From Stratiolaelaps scimitus (lineage: Eukaryota > Arthropoda > Arachnida > Mesostigmata > Laelapidae), in the NCBI GenBank assembly GCA_019614645.1, contig JABWDB010000002.1:26091501-26155500 (forward strand): DNA of 64,000 nucleotides, in the 5' to 3' direction. Of this stretch, positions 26,922 to 39,400 are shown piece after piece (within the stretch, counting starts at the first letter, position 1; the number at the start of each line of letters is the position of its first letter). The notes under the pieces were generated by a model that was not told the origin of the DNA, made no database searches, and saw nothing but the letters and a program-made list of their open reading frames with translations. Both the position numbers and the translations under genes were made by a program.

Positions 26922-27819
26922 GAAGTCTATCTTCGTGTATAAAAAAAGTGTATACATTTGCTATGTATCAGCCTTTCCTCATTCTTCATCTGGTTGATGG
27001 TTGTGTGTTACTGCCTCTCGTTACTGGTTACTGCTGCTGCTGCTGTTGTTATCGCCATCATCATCGTCGTTGTGGCCGATGCTGGTTTATAGATGCGTGA
27101 CTCGTTGTCAGGGCAGGTGATGCTCGCTGCCGGGTGGCTTTTGCGTTGGATCTTCACAGTTCAGGCGCATGACGATGGTCCATCCGGTGGTGGTGGGGGG
27201 GCAATTTAGTTATTATTACTGACGGGTGTATAGGCAATGATGCACCTAGATACGGCTCGCGCATACCAATCTACCCCCGCGCGATCATCGGCACACGCAC
27301 ATAGATAGATGCAGAGACACACACACACACGGACCGAGACCGGCAGGCAGTCACAAGTAGTGAAAAATGTTACAGAGGCCACTTAGGTTGTTTGCTACAG
27401 AGCAGATATCGCCCCGAAGACAACCATGCATCTACCACGGACACAGTGCCACCAGTCTGGCTGCATGGCTGCCATAACGACAGCGTGCCATAATAATAAA
27501 GACAAAAGTTGATACTTTTTGACAAAAATGCTTCCCGTCCATCCAATGAAATGTATAGTAAACGACGAAACTACGACATAAGAAAACAAGTGGTATTTTT
27601 TCTGGTATAAGTGAGACTAATGGATGATCAATCCACAAGGTCCGTTTGTGAGATATAAGTTATAATTGTTTGCAAGTGCGCCATCACTTATGTTTATCGA
27701 ATCCCATCCTCTGTTATTTGACTACGATCAAATATTGAATCAAGCCACATCGGTAATTTTCTCACAAAATCTGATCTGCTCCATATATGTATCTGGTCGA
27801 AACTTGGTAAAAACTTGGT

Positions 27820-27867
27820 CGATTATGCATATATGTGCTTTCTGTTTAGCACATATATGCATAATCG
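27820..27867. repeat. Perfect hairpin, 20-bp arms, 8-nt loop
   Basis: Arms at 27820-27839 and 27848-27867 are exact reverse complements around an 8-nt loop. The sequence is intergenic. Confidence 0.95.
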
Positions 27868-28831
27868 CCAAAGGTTATACGCGTAGGTACAACATTGAAC
27901 ATCTACAACCAAAAACACCAGCAGTGAACTTGATGATATCACCATACTATGGTCAGTTATTGATTTGAATATATGCTTAGGTTGACTGATTTTTTCAAAA
28001 CAATAGAAAAATTGCTTGAAATCGAGTTGCTTTATAGATCGCCAGAAGGAGTATATATTTTTTAATACCATTCGCTTTGTCTTTATGAAAATATTGACTT
28101 CTCCTGTGTATTTCTCTCTCCACTTTGGTTTACGCACTGTAGTCACTAATACGTGTCGAACTCAAAGTGCGTTGAAGACATGTTTATCTATATAAAATAA
28201 ATTTTTCTCTTGCATATAAAGGCTCGCCAAAATATGCGTACCCTTGTTGGTTCAAAAACTGTTTAGAGAAATGTGTATGTATTCCTAACCTTACCTCCGA
28301 AGGTACTTTGAATGTCTGGTGAGTTGAGTCGGTACGGACACGCACAAGTGGAGAACTTTCATGGAGTTACTTCTTTCGGCTGTGTTGCGTCATATCCGTC
28401 TTAGGTTAGTAAAGTGGGTAAATTTGAAAGTTTGTGCGTGGAACAGTTCCCTTCAAGCCTTGGCCCTTCTACGTACGGACAGACGGCTGGGTTGGCGACA
28501 CCCAAGCAAACCCAACGCAGATAAACATGGATGAGCACAGACTCTCACACAAATTGCTAAGTTGCTTTTGGTTAGTTGCGTCCGATCTTTATTCTGTTTA
28601 GACAGCTAGTTGTCGGCGTGCGAAGCAGTGAGAAAATTCGTATTTGGTCTGTGCGTGTCTATGGATAGCCTTTCTTAAATCAAAATCAATGGTGTTCTTC
28701 CACAAATCATCCCCATTGAGTTGGCACACATTAAATCGGCACAGCCGGATAATGTTAATCACTGCAATTTCCATTCATAGCGAAGGCAATATGCGCGCCT
28801 TGCCATTTAGGACTCAAGCGGAAAACCTTCA

Positions 28832-28980
28832 GTCAGCGCGGTGGCTTGGACGGCTAAGTCTCTGGTTATCGGAAGCCAGAGACCGCAGGTTCGAGCCCCG
28901 CTGCGTGACATATAAGAGAGCTTAAGCATTGTAAAATTGCAGCTCCTTTAATAAACCAATAAAACCTTTACCTTTACCTT
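28832..28980 (+). mobile_element. tRNA-derived SINE (type A)
   Basis: The 5' part carries RNA polymerase III boxes: an A-box-like TGGCTTGGACGG at 28842 and a near-perfect B box GGTTCGAGCCC at 28888-28898. A long arm CTCTGGTT/AGCCAGAG lies between them, reminiscent of class II (Ser/Leu) tRNAs. The acceptor ends pair imperfectly and there is no proper anticodon loop, so this is not a functional tRNA. A unique tail follows and ends in AATAAA and a short (ACCTTT)n array, a typical SINE 3' end. No clear target-site duplication was found. No second copy was noticed in this window. Confidence 0.75.
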
Positions 28981-28994
28981 CGTAAGAATCTGAC

Positions 28995-29264
28995 CTATAC
29001 ATGATGATATCGATACGTGGAAGTAATCAAGGGGATTATGTTTAACCCTTCTCTCACTTTTTTCATGTTCTCGGCGGAGATTGCAGTTCCTTTTGCAGAA
29101 TCTCCATGGCGTGTAGTGATGCTGCCTTTCTCCTTGTCACGATCTAATACATGAACAGCCCCATTCACTCCGACATATCTCGGGTCTTTAACTATCTCAT
29201 ATGTATGTTTAGCAGCCAACTGGAGAGCGACAACGGCATTCCTCTGCAGCCGCTTCAGCTTCGT
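28995..29264 (-). other. Open frame with coding-like composition, unknown
   Basis: About 89 codons are open on the minus strand, ending in TAG at 28995. The peptide (KHTYEIVKDPRYVGVNGAVH, LDRDKEKGSI and ISAENMKKVREGLN are parts of it) looks like a soluble globular protein, rich in Lys, Asp, Val and Gly and without repeats. A second frame overlapping its 5' end starts with MNEAEAAAEE and stops soon after, so a frameshift may separate the two. No ATG heads the long frame and no family was recognised. It lies directly beside the type A SINE. It could be an exon, or a fragment of a retrocopied or transferred gene. Confidence 0.3.
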
Positions 29265-29750
29265 TCATGAATATACCCGAGGATACTCAACACCCAACGA
29301 TTTCCATCAAATAACATAACCACCTAAGCCTGCTTTACATTTCGCGTCACTCGGTTTGAAATTTAAAACCTCTTAGCTTTAGTGCGCTGCTATTTGAAAC
29401 TGGTATCACTTTGGTCTACGCATCTGGCAATTATTGTGTCTTATAACACAGAAAGGAGTACAGGGTAGATTTGAAAGGAAGTTAACGAGCAGATATACTT
29501 GCCCGTAACGAGTGCATCTTCTGTGGGTAATAATAATAATGACTCCGCGTGTATGATCCACTTATGTCATATTTAGCATCAACGAGCAAAGTTCGCATGT
29601 AGGAGGATGAGTAACAGAGCCACGGGTTCTAAATCAGATTCAGAATTTGCATACATGAATTGGAATTGTGGTTACATCAGAAGATATCCCCAATTATATT
29701 TTCGCAAAGTATAAATGGCCAGTACGAGCGTTAGAAAAAGAAAACGTCTT

Positions 29751-29799
29751 CGGAAATACGAAGACATATAATTAACGGAAATACGATGACATATTAATT
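29751..29799. repeat. Tandem repeat, two 25-bp units
   Basis: CGGAAATACGAAGACATATA and the next five bases are repeated immediately with two substitutions or small changes. Confidence 0.85.
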
Positions 29800-32166
29800 C
29801 TCGCTAGAAAAGGAAAAAATATGATTAATTTTGTCCAAATCGCTTAAGTTCCCTAGAACATGAAGTCGAAACAATGGAATCGATAAGGGTGCATAATCAA
29901 CGGTGTTTCAGGGCAGAACAAAAATAGTCCTATACATTATTTGTAATAAACAGATATATGAGCTAATATTGTACATGCGGAAAGGTCACTTTTCCGGGCT
30001 GACTTACAGCCAACATTAAAAGTCCGCGATTCTGCCTTCGGCATTGCAGGCCTTCGAGTGTGTGACTTGTTCAGGTAAATATTGGGAACAATGCGGAAGA
30101 GTTAAGATATTGCAGGAAACATCTGCGAGCGGTATCATGTGATAAACAGTTTCTAGAGGGCATTGTCACATGTATTACTAAAACGCTTGGTAAATAAACA
30201 GTTTACCATTGCATTGTATCGTTTACCCATGAATTCTATCTTGGCCCGTGCGACTTCGCAAAGTATACAACTCACACATTCACCGAGTATGACGGCAACT
30301 ATATACTGCAGCCATAGGAGGAGTAGTGAAACAGAGCTTATTTGAAGACCGAATTTAAAGACTGGAGGTAGTTGTTGAACTTATCTAGTGGGCAAGCATC
30401 CCTGGAACATCCCTGATAGGTAATGTTTCTTCGAAATTTTTCCTGCTAAAATTGAGTTCCGTTAAGGTAGTGAAAGTCTATATGAGTTCCAGAGGGCTCG
30501 TATCTCAGAAAATCTCGCGATGGAGCTGTTTGACACTAAACAACAGCGAGGGGAAAAGCTGAACGCTGGAGCTGTTACCTAGGCTACATAAACTAGTATA
30601 AGCTAGTATGATAGACAAAGTTGTTTTTTATTGGATACAAAGTTTTGATTGCCAAAGAAGCCACCGGCGGCGGCAGCAGAGGATGATAGGTAGGATATCA
30701 TCGAGTGGATGCGAAACGGACGTTGTGGTTAAAGGGCGGGTGATGTACAGCTTAAGCGGTATTTCGATAATATGCATAGAAGCATCGTTTATTGTGGGCT
30801 CGTTCCAACTAATTTAACAATCTACTTCGCTAAAATAACAAAATCGATTACGATTGCGATTGTTGTGGACTTGCTTACGATAACAACGTGTAGTACTGAA
30901 AACAAGTTAATACTATTCACAAGGAAACTTTAAGCATTCAAGGGGCTGCTAGGTTGGTTGAACTTCAAGACATTAACGGTGTCGACCGTCGTACAACTCG
31001 ACCTTTCAATAATACTAGTAATAATAATGATTGTAGACTCATGATGTTGTTTGCTCTCAGTAGTACAAAGCTGTTTCTAAGGAGCTCACACGAGAAGAAG
31101 CCCAGGCACCTTCGCATCGTTGGATTCTATGACCATCTATAGTAGTCATTGTGTATGGTGCTAAAACCAGTATCTCTATTATTGAGTCCATCTGTATTGC
31201 ACACAGTGGACTGCTGCAGTCGGTGGAACCACCCATTCTCAGAACACGTCCATTGTTGCTATACAGCTGCTGGTATCATGGCTTCGAAAGATTTTTTTAT
31301 TACGAACAATGGCTTTTCGCAATGTTTTATTGAAGAGCGCCCAAGTGGCTGGATCAAGAATGGTCGAGCGGGGCCAATAATGGGTAGGCACATACATTGA
31401 AGAAATCGCTCAGATCTGTTTCCGCGTTTTGGGCAATTTCACCATTTTTTTCCATTCAGCAGCGCTGGGCTGTACAAACGAACGAAGTAAATTCGAATGC
31501 GCCCGAAGAAGCCAGTGCATCAGCATTTGCTTGGTTCCAGCGCACGATGCTGCCGCCTTCGCCTTGTGGGGCCCTTTGCGGCTGGCAGGAACGGTTGTTG
31601 CGTTTATAAATATTATCGGTCCAAGCAACGCACATTGATATACAATAACATTATCCAGCAAATGTCCTCCTCGATGTGCCAATAGAGATACTGGAGTTTA
31701 TAACTCCCACAACGTCGGTTGTTCCTCTCACCAGTCAGTAGTCTCCAACCGAAATCGAAATTTCTTTCCTCCTTACCTTAATATGTATCCTAAAAATGCC
31801 ACATCGTATTGTCGTATTAGAGTTTTATAGAGGATTTTACTAACATACAAAACATTGGACCTTTGGACATAATAAGTCAGACAATCCTCTGATTTGGAGA
31901 CTAGTAGAATCACATAAAGCGCCACATTGTCAATCGGAATAATAATAATCAGTGTTAGTGACAATCGAGTGCACGCAGGCTTTTCGATCCGAACAGAGAC
32001 TCCGAACAGGTTGGGTTAAGCAAAGGTTCACGGGTGCGATGTCGTTTCATTGTCTCGGAGTCATATACAAGAGAGAGAGAGAGAACGGGTCTTGTAGAAA
32101 GCACTGATATGGGCGAATACTCAGGAATTGCAGGGGGGCATTGCAATAGAGTGGAAACAAAGCCAG

Positions 32167-32171
<5 letters not shown>

Positions 32172-32198
<27 letters not shown>
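32172..32198. repeat. (AT)13 microsatellite
   Basis: Uninterrupted AT array. Confidence 0.95.
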
Positions 32199-35100
32199 AC
32201 GTTAAAGAAAAGGCTTATCTGCATCGAAGAAGCAGAATTGTGAAAGGTCTGTTGGTGCACTCTCCTAGGAACATTAGTTCTCGGAATTAACTCATGGTGT
32301 CCAATGACTGCCATACGCATTGATTCCGTAATGTGCACCGTAAAAAACTTGGTCATACGATGGCTGCCTCGGTCAAAACAGAGAGATGCAGATATTGTTA
32401 TAAAGCTTATTTCATCAATGTAGCTCGCTCCCGATAGCTTCGATTATATGCTCAATTAATCATTACAAAGTATAAAGCATACAGAGTCTTCCCATGGCCT
32501 TGTTCATCTATTCATATTCAATGCTTTACTATTACAAATCATATCCTTTTACCGATGTATAAGCGAGCAACAACCTTGATGCTGTTCTAAAATTGGGTCC
32601 TATTAAACATTGTGCATACCTTTAGATCGAAAAGTACATCATGTAATATGCAAACATTCAACGTTTGTATCTTATATTATGTGCTTTTATTATTCATTCA
32701 ATTATCTTTCATATAGAAGGCTGAATTGAGAATGACAAAATATAGAGAAGACGACAAATTACAATGTTTAATAGGACACAATGTTAAAAAGGCATCAGGC
32801 CTGCTGCTCGCCAATATATTGCTATTATAATATAGGAATGCTTTAGTAAATATTGAAATACGAATGAACAAACAAAGCATTTCGCCGATGATATTTTAAT
32901 AGGACAGTTCGACAAAAACAAACAACAGCCTTGAGCGAAACCGTATGAACACTCCTTATGCTTTTATTTGTTTCTGATGACTCTTATTTCATTGTGAATC
33001 TCTCTCTATTGCGCTTATATGAGCGCTTCGGAGCAGAAAAGATAAAATGATGAAGGTGTTAAATATAATAACATAAATGATCGTACGAGTGCACATACTA
33101 GTTAATTCATGTATACATTTCATAGATACGTGATGACAGTTGTATTTATTTATATTACGACAGCTATTTGTGCCGGACGTACGAGACGTGTAAGTATTAT
33201 ATAAGTAACATTTTATAGTATATATAATATACTCATGCAACCTCTGTTTTCATTTCGCCGTAATGTCAAGAGGAAGTTGCATCGGAAACGTTATAGCTAG
33301 ATGTGGTACGCATGGACGGTTTGAGCCCAGTCGAGCATTAGAAGGTTGGCTGGATCGAACCGCTTCTGGCTCGAAGCGGATAAACAAACTATCCTCGAGT
33401 TTCAGAGGAACACCACCAAGGTTGCCACTAGAGACCGGGGAAAGGAACTGCCATCTGTATTCATTTGTTCCCGTTATGAACAGGTGACGCCAAAGACCTA
33501 CTAGCAGGTTCGAAGGTAAATCACTTTATTAAGCAACCGTCGAAGAGGCTCGGGCTGACCTTACTTAGGGAGAACCAACCGTCGGCTTCTTTCGGAAACT
33601 AGTCAATGTGACCTTCGTACCCATAGCGTCGAAATGCCCCCTAAGGACCTTTTCCAAATTTCATTGCCACGTGTAGACTTCATCTTTAAGGAGGCGACAA
33701 AGGATTCGAGTATTAGAAAGGATATTGAAAGTTTTCGCTTACTGAAGATAACAAGGTACTGCGCAGGTAAATTCCCTCGTTCTAGGAGAGGAACTAAGCT
33801 AACTTGATAAACTAGTATTGATAATTCGTGTATTTCGTGTTAGATGGGGCTTTTGCAGTAGCTATAGGTGAATATTAACTAATTTAGAACGGAATAAATC
33901 AAGTGCTATTATTCGTTCATATATGGTCGGCGAGGATTAAAAATGCCATCATAAAAATGCCATATCACTAAGTGTCAAACGGGACGCAATAAATACAAAT
34001 ATAAACCCCCTATATGCACTATATCACGCCGTTATTCATGAACGTTTCTATGCCATGAATATAAACGCAACGTACATATACAAAACAACCTTAGTCTGGT
34101 GGGTATAAAACTATTCAAATTATAGTTATACCAGGGTGACTGTTACACCTGACGGTATTAATGCCAGCTCGAAGTTTGGATACATGACAGAGGAATATTT
34201 ACCAGGCTCTAGTGCAGCACCACGTGTATCTATCAATAAACAATTAGATGTGGACATTATACATCTCGCTCGCGTGGATTAAAAACTGTGTACTTTTCAC
34301 CAATGATTTATATTTAGCTTGTTGTGAGTGTTGCTAAAATTATGGAGGATGTTTCCGCTGATCGTTCGACTCTGCCGGAGCAACGTGCGGTGCCCCGTAG
34401 CGCATTCAGAAATTTGGCTACATAGTTATTGCCCTTACCGCTAATAAAATTAACGACTCTCAGGGCTCCCCAGAACCCAACTTCTGTGAACGAGGCTCAG
34501 AATAGTTTACCGAACTATTATAGATGAACAGGCTAAGATAAACCGCCTCCATGTGCACAAGGGCAAAACGGACAAAGAATGGTTGATGAGTGTAACATCA
34601 GAAACGGTGTTGTTACTCCTTTGATAGGAATAGCCTAGGGCAGCCGTGCAAATTCTACGTGAGGATGGCACGTTCAAAATATCAGCCTGGCCTGCACCTA
34701 TCGTTTTCCGGACTCGTGTCGCCCAAAGTGGTTAGTATCGAGCGTAGCATCTACCAAAGAGCAGAACGACCCGTGCTTCTAGACGGCAACAACTACCAGA
34801 CCCTCGCGCCAAATATAATTGCGGCTATTCTAAGCATACAACAGTATACTCACCTACACGCCTATATACGGCGCGTCGGACTACCGACTTCAACCATCGC
34901 TTAAACCGCTTAGTTTTGTACACACCCAAAACACAATCTACGAGATATGATGCCATTGGCTTTACTAGAGCAAAGAGAACGCTAACCGCGTTTTCCATTT
35001 AATGCTTTTTAGGTTTTTTTTTGTATGTCTTCATGCATTAACACCCACTATAATTACACTACAAATTCGTTTGGCATTAAGTGGCTCCACCAATAAATTT

Positions 35101-36282
35101 CTTCTACACGAGATTCAAAGATCACTCTCAAAACCGTGGGCTCGAAAACGAACATAAAACGCAACAAAAGGCAATTACTTCGTTGGCTGCATGACTTTTC
35201 AACTTTAAGATGAACAGGCCGCAAACCGAAACAGCGATCAAGTAGCGAAAAACTAGTACTATACGGACCTTTGCAAAAATGTAATGAGACGATCAGTGTA
35301 TTTGGATATCAATCCTCTTGTGGGAGACCTAGTCCGCAAACTGTTAGCATTCCGAACACCGTTCAGAGGGAGCGTTAAAGCTGCCACCATTCGCTGCCAT
35401 CATCGGCGGTTTTATTATAGTTTGTCTCATAATGACCACAGTCTCGGCAGTAAGTCGAGTACGTCGAGTAAAAGAATATACTCAAGTTGATAGAATGCTC
35501 CTTATCACCTCGCTCAAACGCCAGCCTGGTCTGATGCGATGCAAATTTGGCAACCAGGATCTCTAGTGAAGAAAAAAAGAACGAACATCCGTGTTATGCA
35601 AGCGGCACTGGTCGGCTAGAGAGTGAAGCGTGCCCCTGTAGATGGCCAACACGAAAGGATTGGCCTTGCAAAGAAATCGGGGACCCTCGAAACGGAGGTA
35701 CAAAGATTCCCTCTCTCGATCAGCATCCGCTGGAGTCGCCAGAACGAGGGTGAAACTCAAAGGACGAAGACAATGTTGAGGTGAAGCCTATAGGGAAGGA
35801 CTTTCCTCCTTTGAATGACGATTTGCATAGTATTAAATTCAACGTTTCAATTTTCAATGTTTCCCTTTTCTGCTGCACACTGATGAAGTCAGAATATATA
35901 GCCAGAGAGCAAAAGTATACTCCGATGAAGATAAATAACAGTCACTAGACCGTTGTCTATGTATGATATAGTTTCTAGTGGGAAGCTCGACTTTGAACTC
36001 ATGTTCGAACGCTGAAATCACCGCCAGAAATGAAAGATGAATTATATAAACTTGATACAAAATAGTAAAGTATATCAATTTGTTGTTGGGTGTTGCTAGG
36101 TTCTGTTTGGTAGGCTGGTTGCCGCCTGCAATCTATCCGGCAGCAATAATAATGACACTTTGATGTTTCGGTCGTGCAAGCTCTACTCGACTGAACCTTT
36201 TGGCTCCTTCTGTTAAAGGACGCTCCTCCCTATCGGTGTCTGCCTTCTCACAAAGTGGGACAAGTTCCCAACTCTTAAGCAT

Positions 36283-36291
36283 CATGGGCAG
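36283..36291 (+). repeat. Left target-site duplication of the type B SINE
   Basis: CATGGGCAG is repeated exactly at 36473-36481 on the other side of the element. Confidence 0.7.
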
Positions 36292-36472
36292 TCAAGCCCG
36301 GTGGCGTGGTGCATTCGTGTGCGCCTTGCAATCGGAGGGGACACGTAGGTGGACGGGTTCGATCCCCACCTTTGCACATTTCCATTTAGGGGTTTGTCTT
36401 ACGAAGCAATGCTAAAAGCAGTACCGTGGACGTTAAATGTTGGCTGAGAGTCAGCCCGAAAACCTTAGGCAG
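36292..36472 (+). mobile_element. tRNA-derived SINE (type B), full-length copy with target-site duplication
   Basis: A box-like GTGGCGTGGTGC at 36301 and B box GGGTTCGATCCCC at 36355-36367 define a tRNA-like head. A tail of about 100 bp follows and ends in TTGGCTGAGAGTCAGCCC. The 9-bp direct repeat CATGGGCAG flanks it at 36283-36291 and 36473-36481 and is best read as a target-site duplication. The tail is shared with 57333-57460, which shows this is a dispersed family. It is unrelated in sequence to the SINE at 28832. Confidence 0.85.
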
Positions 36473-36481
36473 CATGGGCAG
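36473..36481 (+). repeat. Right target-site duplication of the type B SINE
   Basis: Exact partner of the 9-mer at 36283-36291. Confidence 0.7.
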
Positions 36482-39400
36482 AATGATATAAATATTTCAA
36501 CATTTCTCTTTTTTCAAGGGTTGTGCGAACCAAAATAGAAGAATATATGTCTAGACGCCCTTCATTAAAGAAGTCCGTTTAGACGCGATGACGCTCACTT
36601 AGCTATCATGTGATTCTATCATGACTTCTATAAGCACCCGTTTACCCAAATAAGCATGTTTGTGAATTTGGAAATAAATCGAATAAAAAGTGCAATAATG
36701 GGGTACTGTTGAACTCCTTGTTGACTACAGCTGACTTCTTTGGGCGTTTGCCCTCGGGCGATTCACGAATCTCTCTGGAATGACCTTGGCATATAGAATG
36801 ACCCGCACATACTATCGTTGCCCCTGTCCACAGTCCACTGGCCCAACACGTCCCTGCCCAGAATGGCGACACCGCTGATTGTTAGTTAGCGTGGCATGGA
36901 TGAATAGAGTGCTAGACGCTGGTAAATTAACTACAAGCGTGCACAGACACGAATATAAATAAATCTACATGTACTAGACGGGCTGTCCCGTCTACTCAGA
37001 TCCCAGCATAATATCGCTACGGACGCCTGCGACAGTGATAGTAATAATCAAAATATCCTGAACAAGCGGTGGACATACATATTGGTTATAGGCGAGGACC
37101 CCAGAGAAGTTAAGGGATTCAAGCTCACGGCTGAGGCTTTGGGGGTAGGTTGGCTCCAGAATGGAACAGATTGCTGGGGGTTGCTGATACGTCTGCTCCA
37201 TAAAAACAAGTGCATACTATATACGTACATAGTATAAGTGCGGAGGCCAGGGGGTAGAGGGAATGAACACACATTACCTTGCCGCCACCGCCGAATCTAC
37301 GAGGTCTACATTTGACTGCATCGTTGTTAGAGTGGACGGATGTTAAAAAGGTGCGACCATGAAACGGTGCAGCTACAACCGACGAGATTAAACCAACGAT
37401 ACCGGGGTAATGAAGGCACGCTCTTCTACCTAGATGAGAATTCGAGTGAGCTACGTTTCTGAAAGATTTGAAAGGTTGACGACAGAAAGCTGTGTGTGTA
37501 TACATATATATTGTATAATATGCTCGGTGTGGAGGGAAGACACTAAGTTTGAAAAATCAAGTGAATGAGCATTAGGTTAGACGACAGTAACTGGTCATGT
37601 TTGGGCTCGGGTGTCGGGCCTGGAGTCTCTACTACGGTTTGCGCTGTTCATGCAGTCTATGTAATATGTAGAGGAACTGTGAATAATCAAGGCTTCACTT
37701 TCGATGTGCGTATAGTGATTATGGCGAACTGAATCTATTAAGCATCATTACTTAATGGTAAATAGCAAGATCGATCAGCTATTGACTCAGTTGTTAATGA
37801 TGTATAGTATATATTTTGGTTCTAAAGGATCTAAGTATAAAGAAATCATTTGAGATGAAAAGTCAGATCAACACACGTTGTTTAGAGATGCTGTCACGTA
37901 CATTGCCAAGTGGAACGTGTCGGATGAACGCGGGACACAACACCGCTATCTCGGTTAGCCCGTTAGAGCCACAAAGCTTAGCCACACTCGCATTCAACAA
38001 AATTTGTATGGCCGAAGTGGCCTTAAGCCGTTCCGATGATAGCATGATTCTTCAAATTTAAAGCTTTCATTTCAGTAAAACATTATGTGCATCGATACAC
38101 GATCTATACTAACAGTGCTGTTACACTTCAGACAAGACTTACTTTCGCTAGAATTGAAAAAAAAGATCCTTTAAAGGAAAATATTGCTTACCTCATTAGC
38201 ACATTAGATTGTAACGTGGGCATTCATAATAGCTCATCATGATATAGAGTAGGACCAGTGCTTGCATCGATATCTACATGTTTCTTCATCGATATCTACA
38301 TGAACGGCCACTTTGTTCCTTTAGGATACAGCACAGTCGTTCTTAAAATGCATTTTTTACCAAACCCATACCTAGAACATGTGCCCTCCCCCTCTCGCAA
38401 CTGACTGTTCGCGCTCGTTGGTTATCACGACAGTCATTCCGGCAAATGATTTCCATTTCCGCCGGTGCCAAAATCTGCCGAAACCGAATTAATCCGACAA
38501 TGTAGACTAGATACTAAAATTCTATCTACAGATACTTGCAGATCTACAGTGACCTATACTTCGATAGATATCGTGAATAGTTGAAATTTAATACGTTTAT
38601 TTTGCAGTAAGTAAAGCTATTAAACGTTTCATTAACAAAAACGTAATGCTTCGAGAATATGCTTAGGACTATATCATTCTAGCTATCATTAATGTAGTCA
38701 TTTTCAAACCTTCCAGGATCTTACAAGTCGCAAATCTAAATCAAGGGGCCCATCATATCTCTCTCGTATACGGCTCAAGTGGAGACAAAATGTAGGGACG
38801 TTCATGAACGGTCCATTGTTTATGCTCTAGTAAAGAATGATACACCGACAAGTACCGTACAAGATAATAACAGCATTCGGATATTTGCCCATTGTTATGC
38901 CGGCTTTGTTTGTTATGCATTCTAAAATTAACAATGTATTGGCAATTAATTATCTCTTCTCGCCAGTTAACATTTGGCTTGTCTGAAAATCACTTCCAAG
39001 CAGTGCAAGCATTTAGACACACTTATCGTATTCTCTCTACGAAGGGAATAGATTTCATGTTACCCCGCTTGAGTATTACCCCTGAATCCCACGCCAACCC
39101 CTGGCAATTGCTGTAACAGCAGGGTCCTTCTAATTAGTCCAATTACGGCTTCGACACATTCCCGTCGCTTCGGAGAGACTCGTGCGCGCGAGTTGTCCAT
39201 TTTTAACTTCGCTGCTCGGCTGCACATCGGTTATCTGTAGTCGGCTCTCGACTAAAACTGCCCCCTTTAGGGCCACAAGTGGTATAATATCGTTCAGGCA
39301 CGGCATGGAAGGGTTATAGATATGTATCATATGTACCAGCTTTCTGCCGCTAACTTATCTATCTGCGGTCGATTCCAGTTTGGACTATTCTCTAATACAT

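Larger units (their letters stand above)
29265..36282. other. No supported gene
   Basis: AT-rich intergenic DNA with short tandem repeats and no exon-like frame that I could support. Confidence 0.55.

Noticed and set aside
28832..28910. A functional tRNA-Ser/Leu gene
   Set aside because: The B box is good, but the acceptor stem mismatches and the central arm does not leave a normal 7-nt anticodon loop; the following tail fits a SINE.
37125..37505. 126-codon minus-strand frame with a good donor site
   Set aside because: No recognisable peptide and no neighbouring exons; kept only as a remark in the interval entry.
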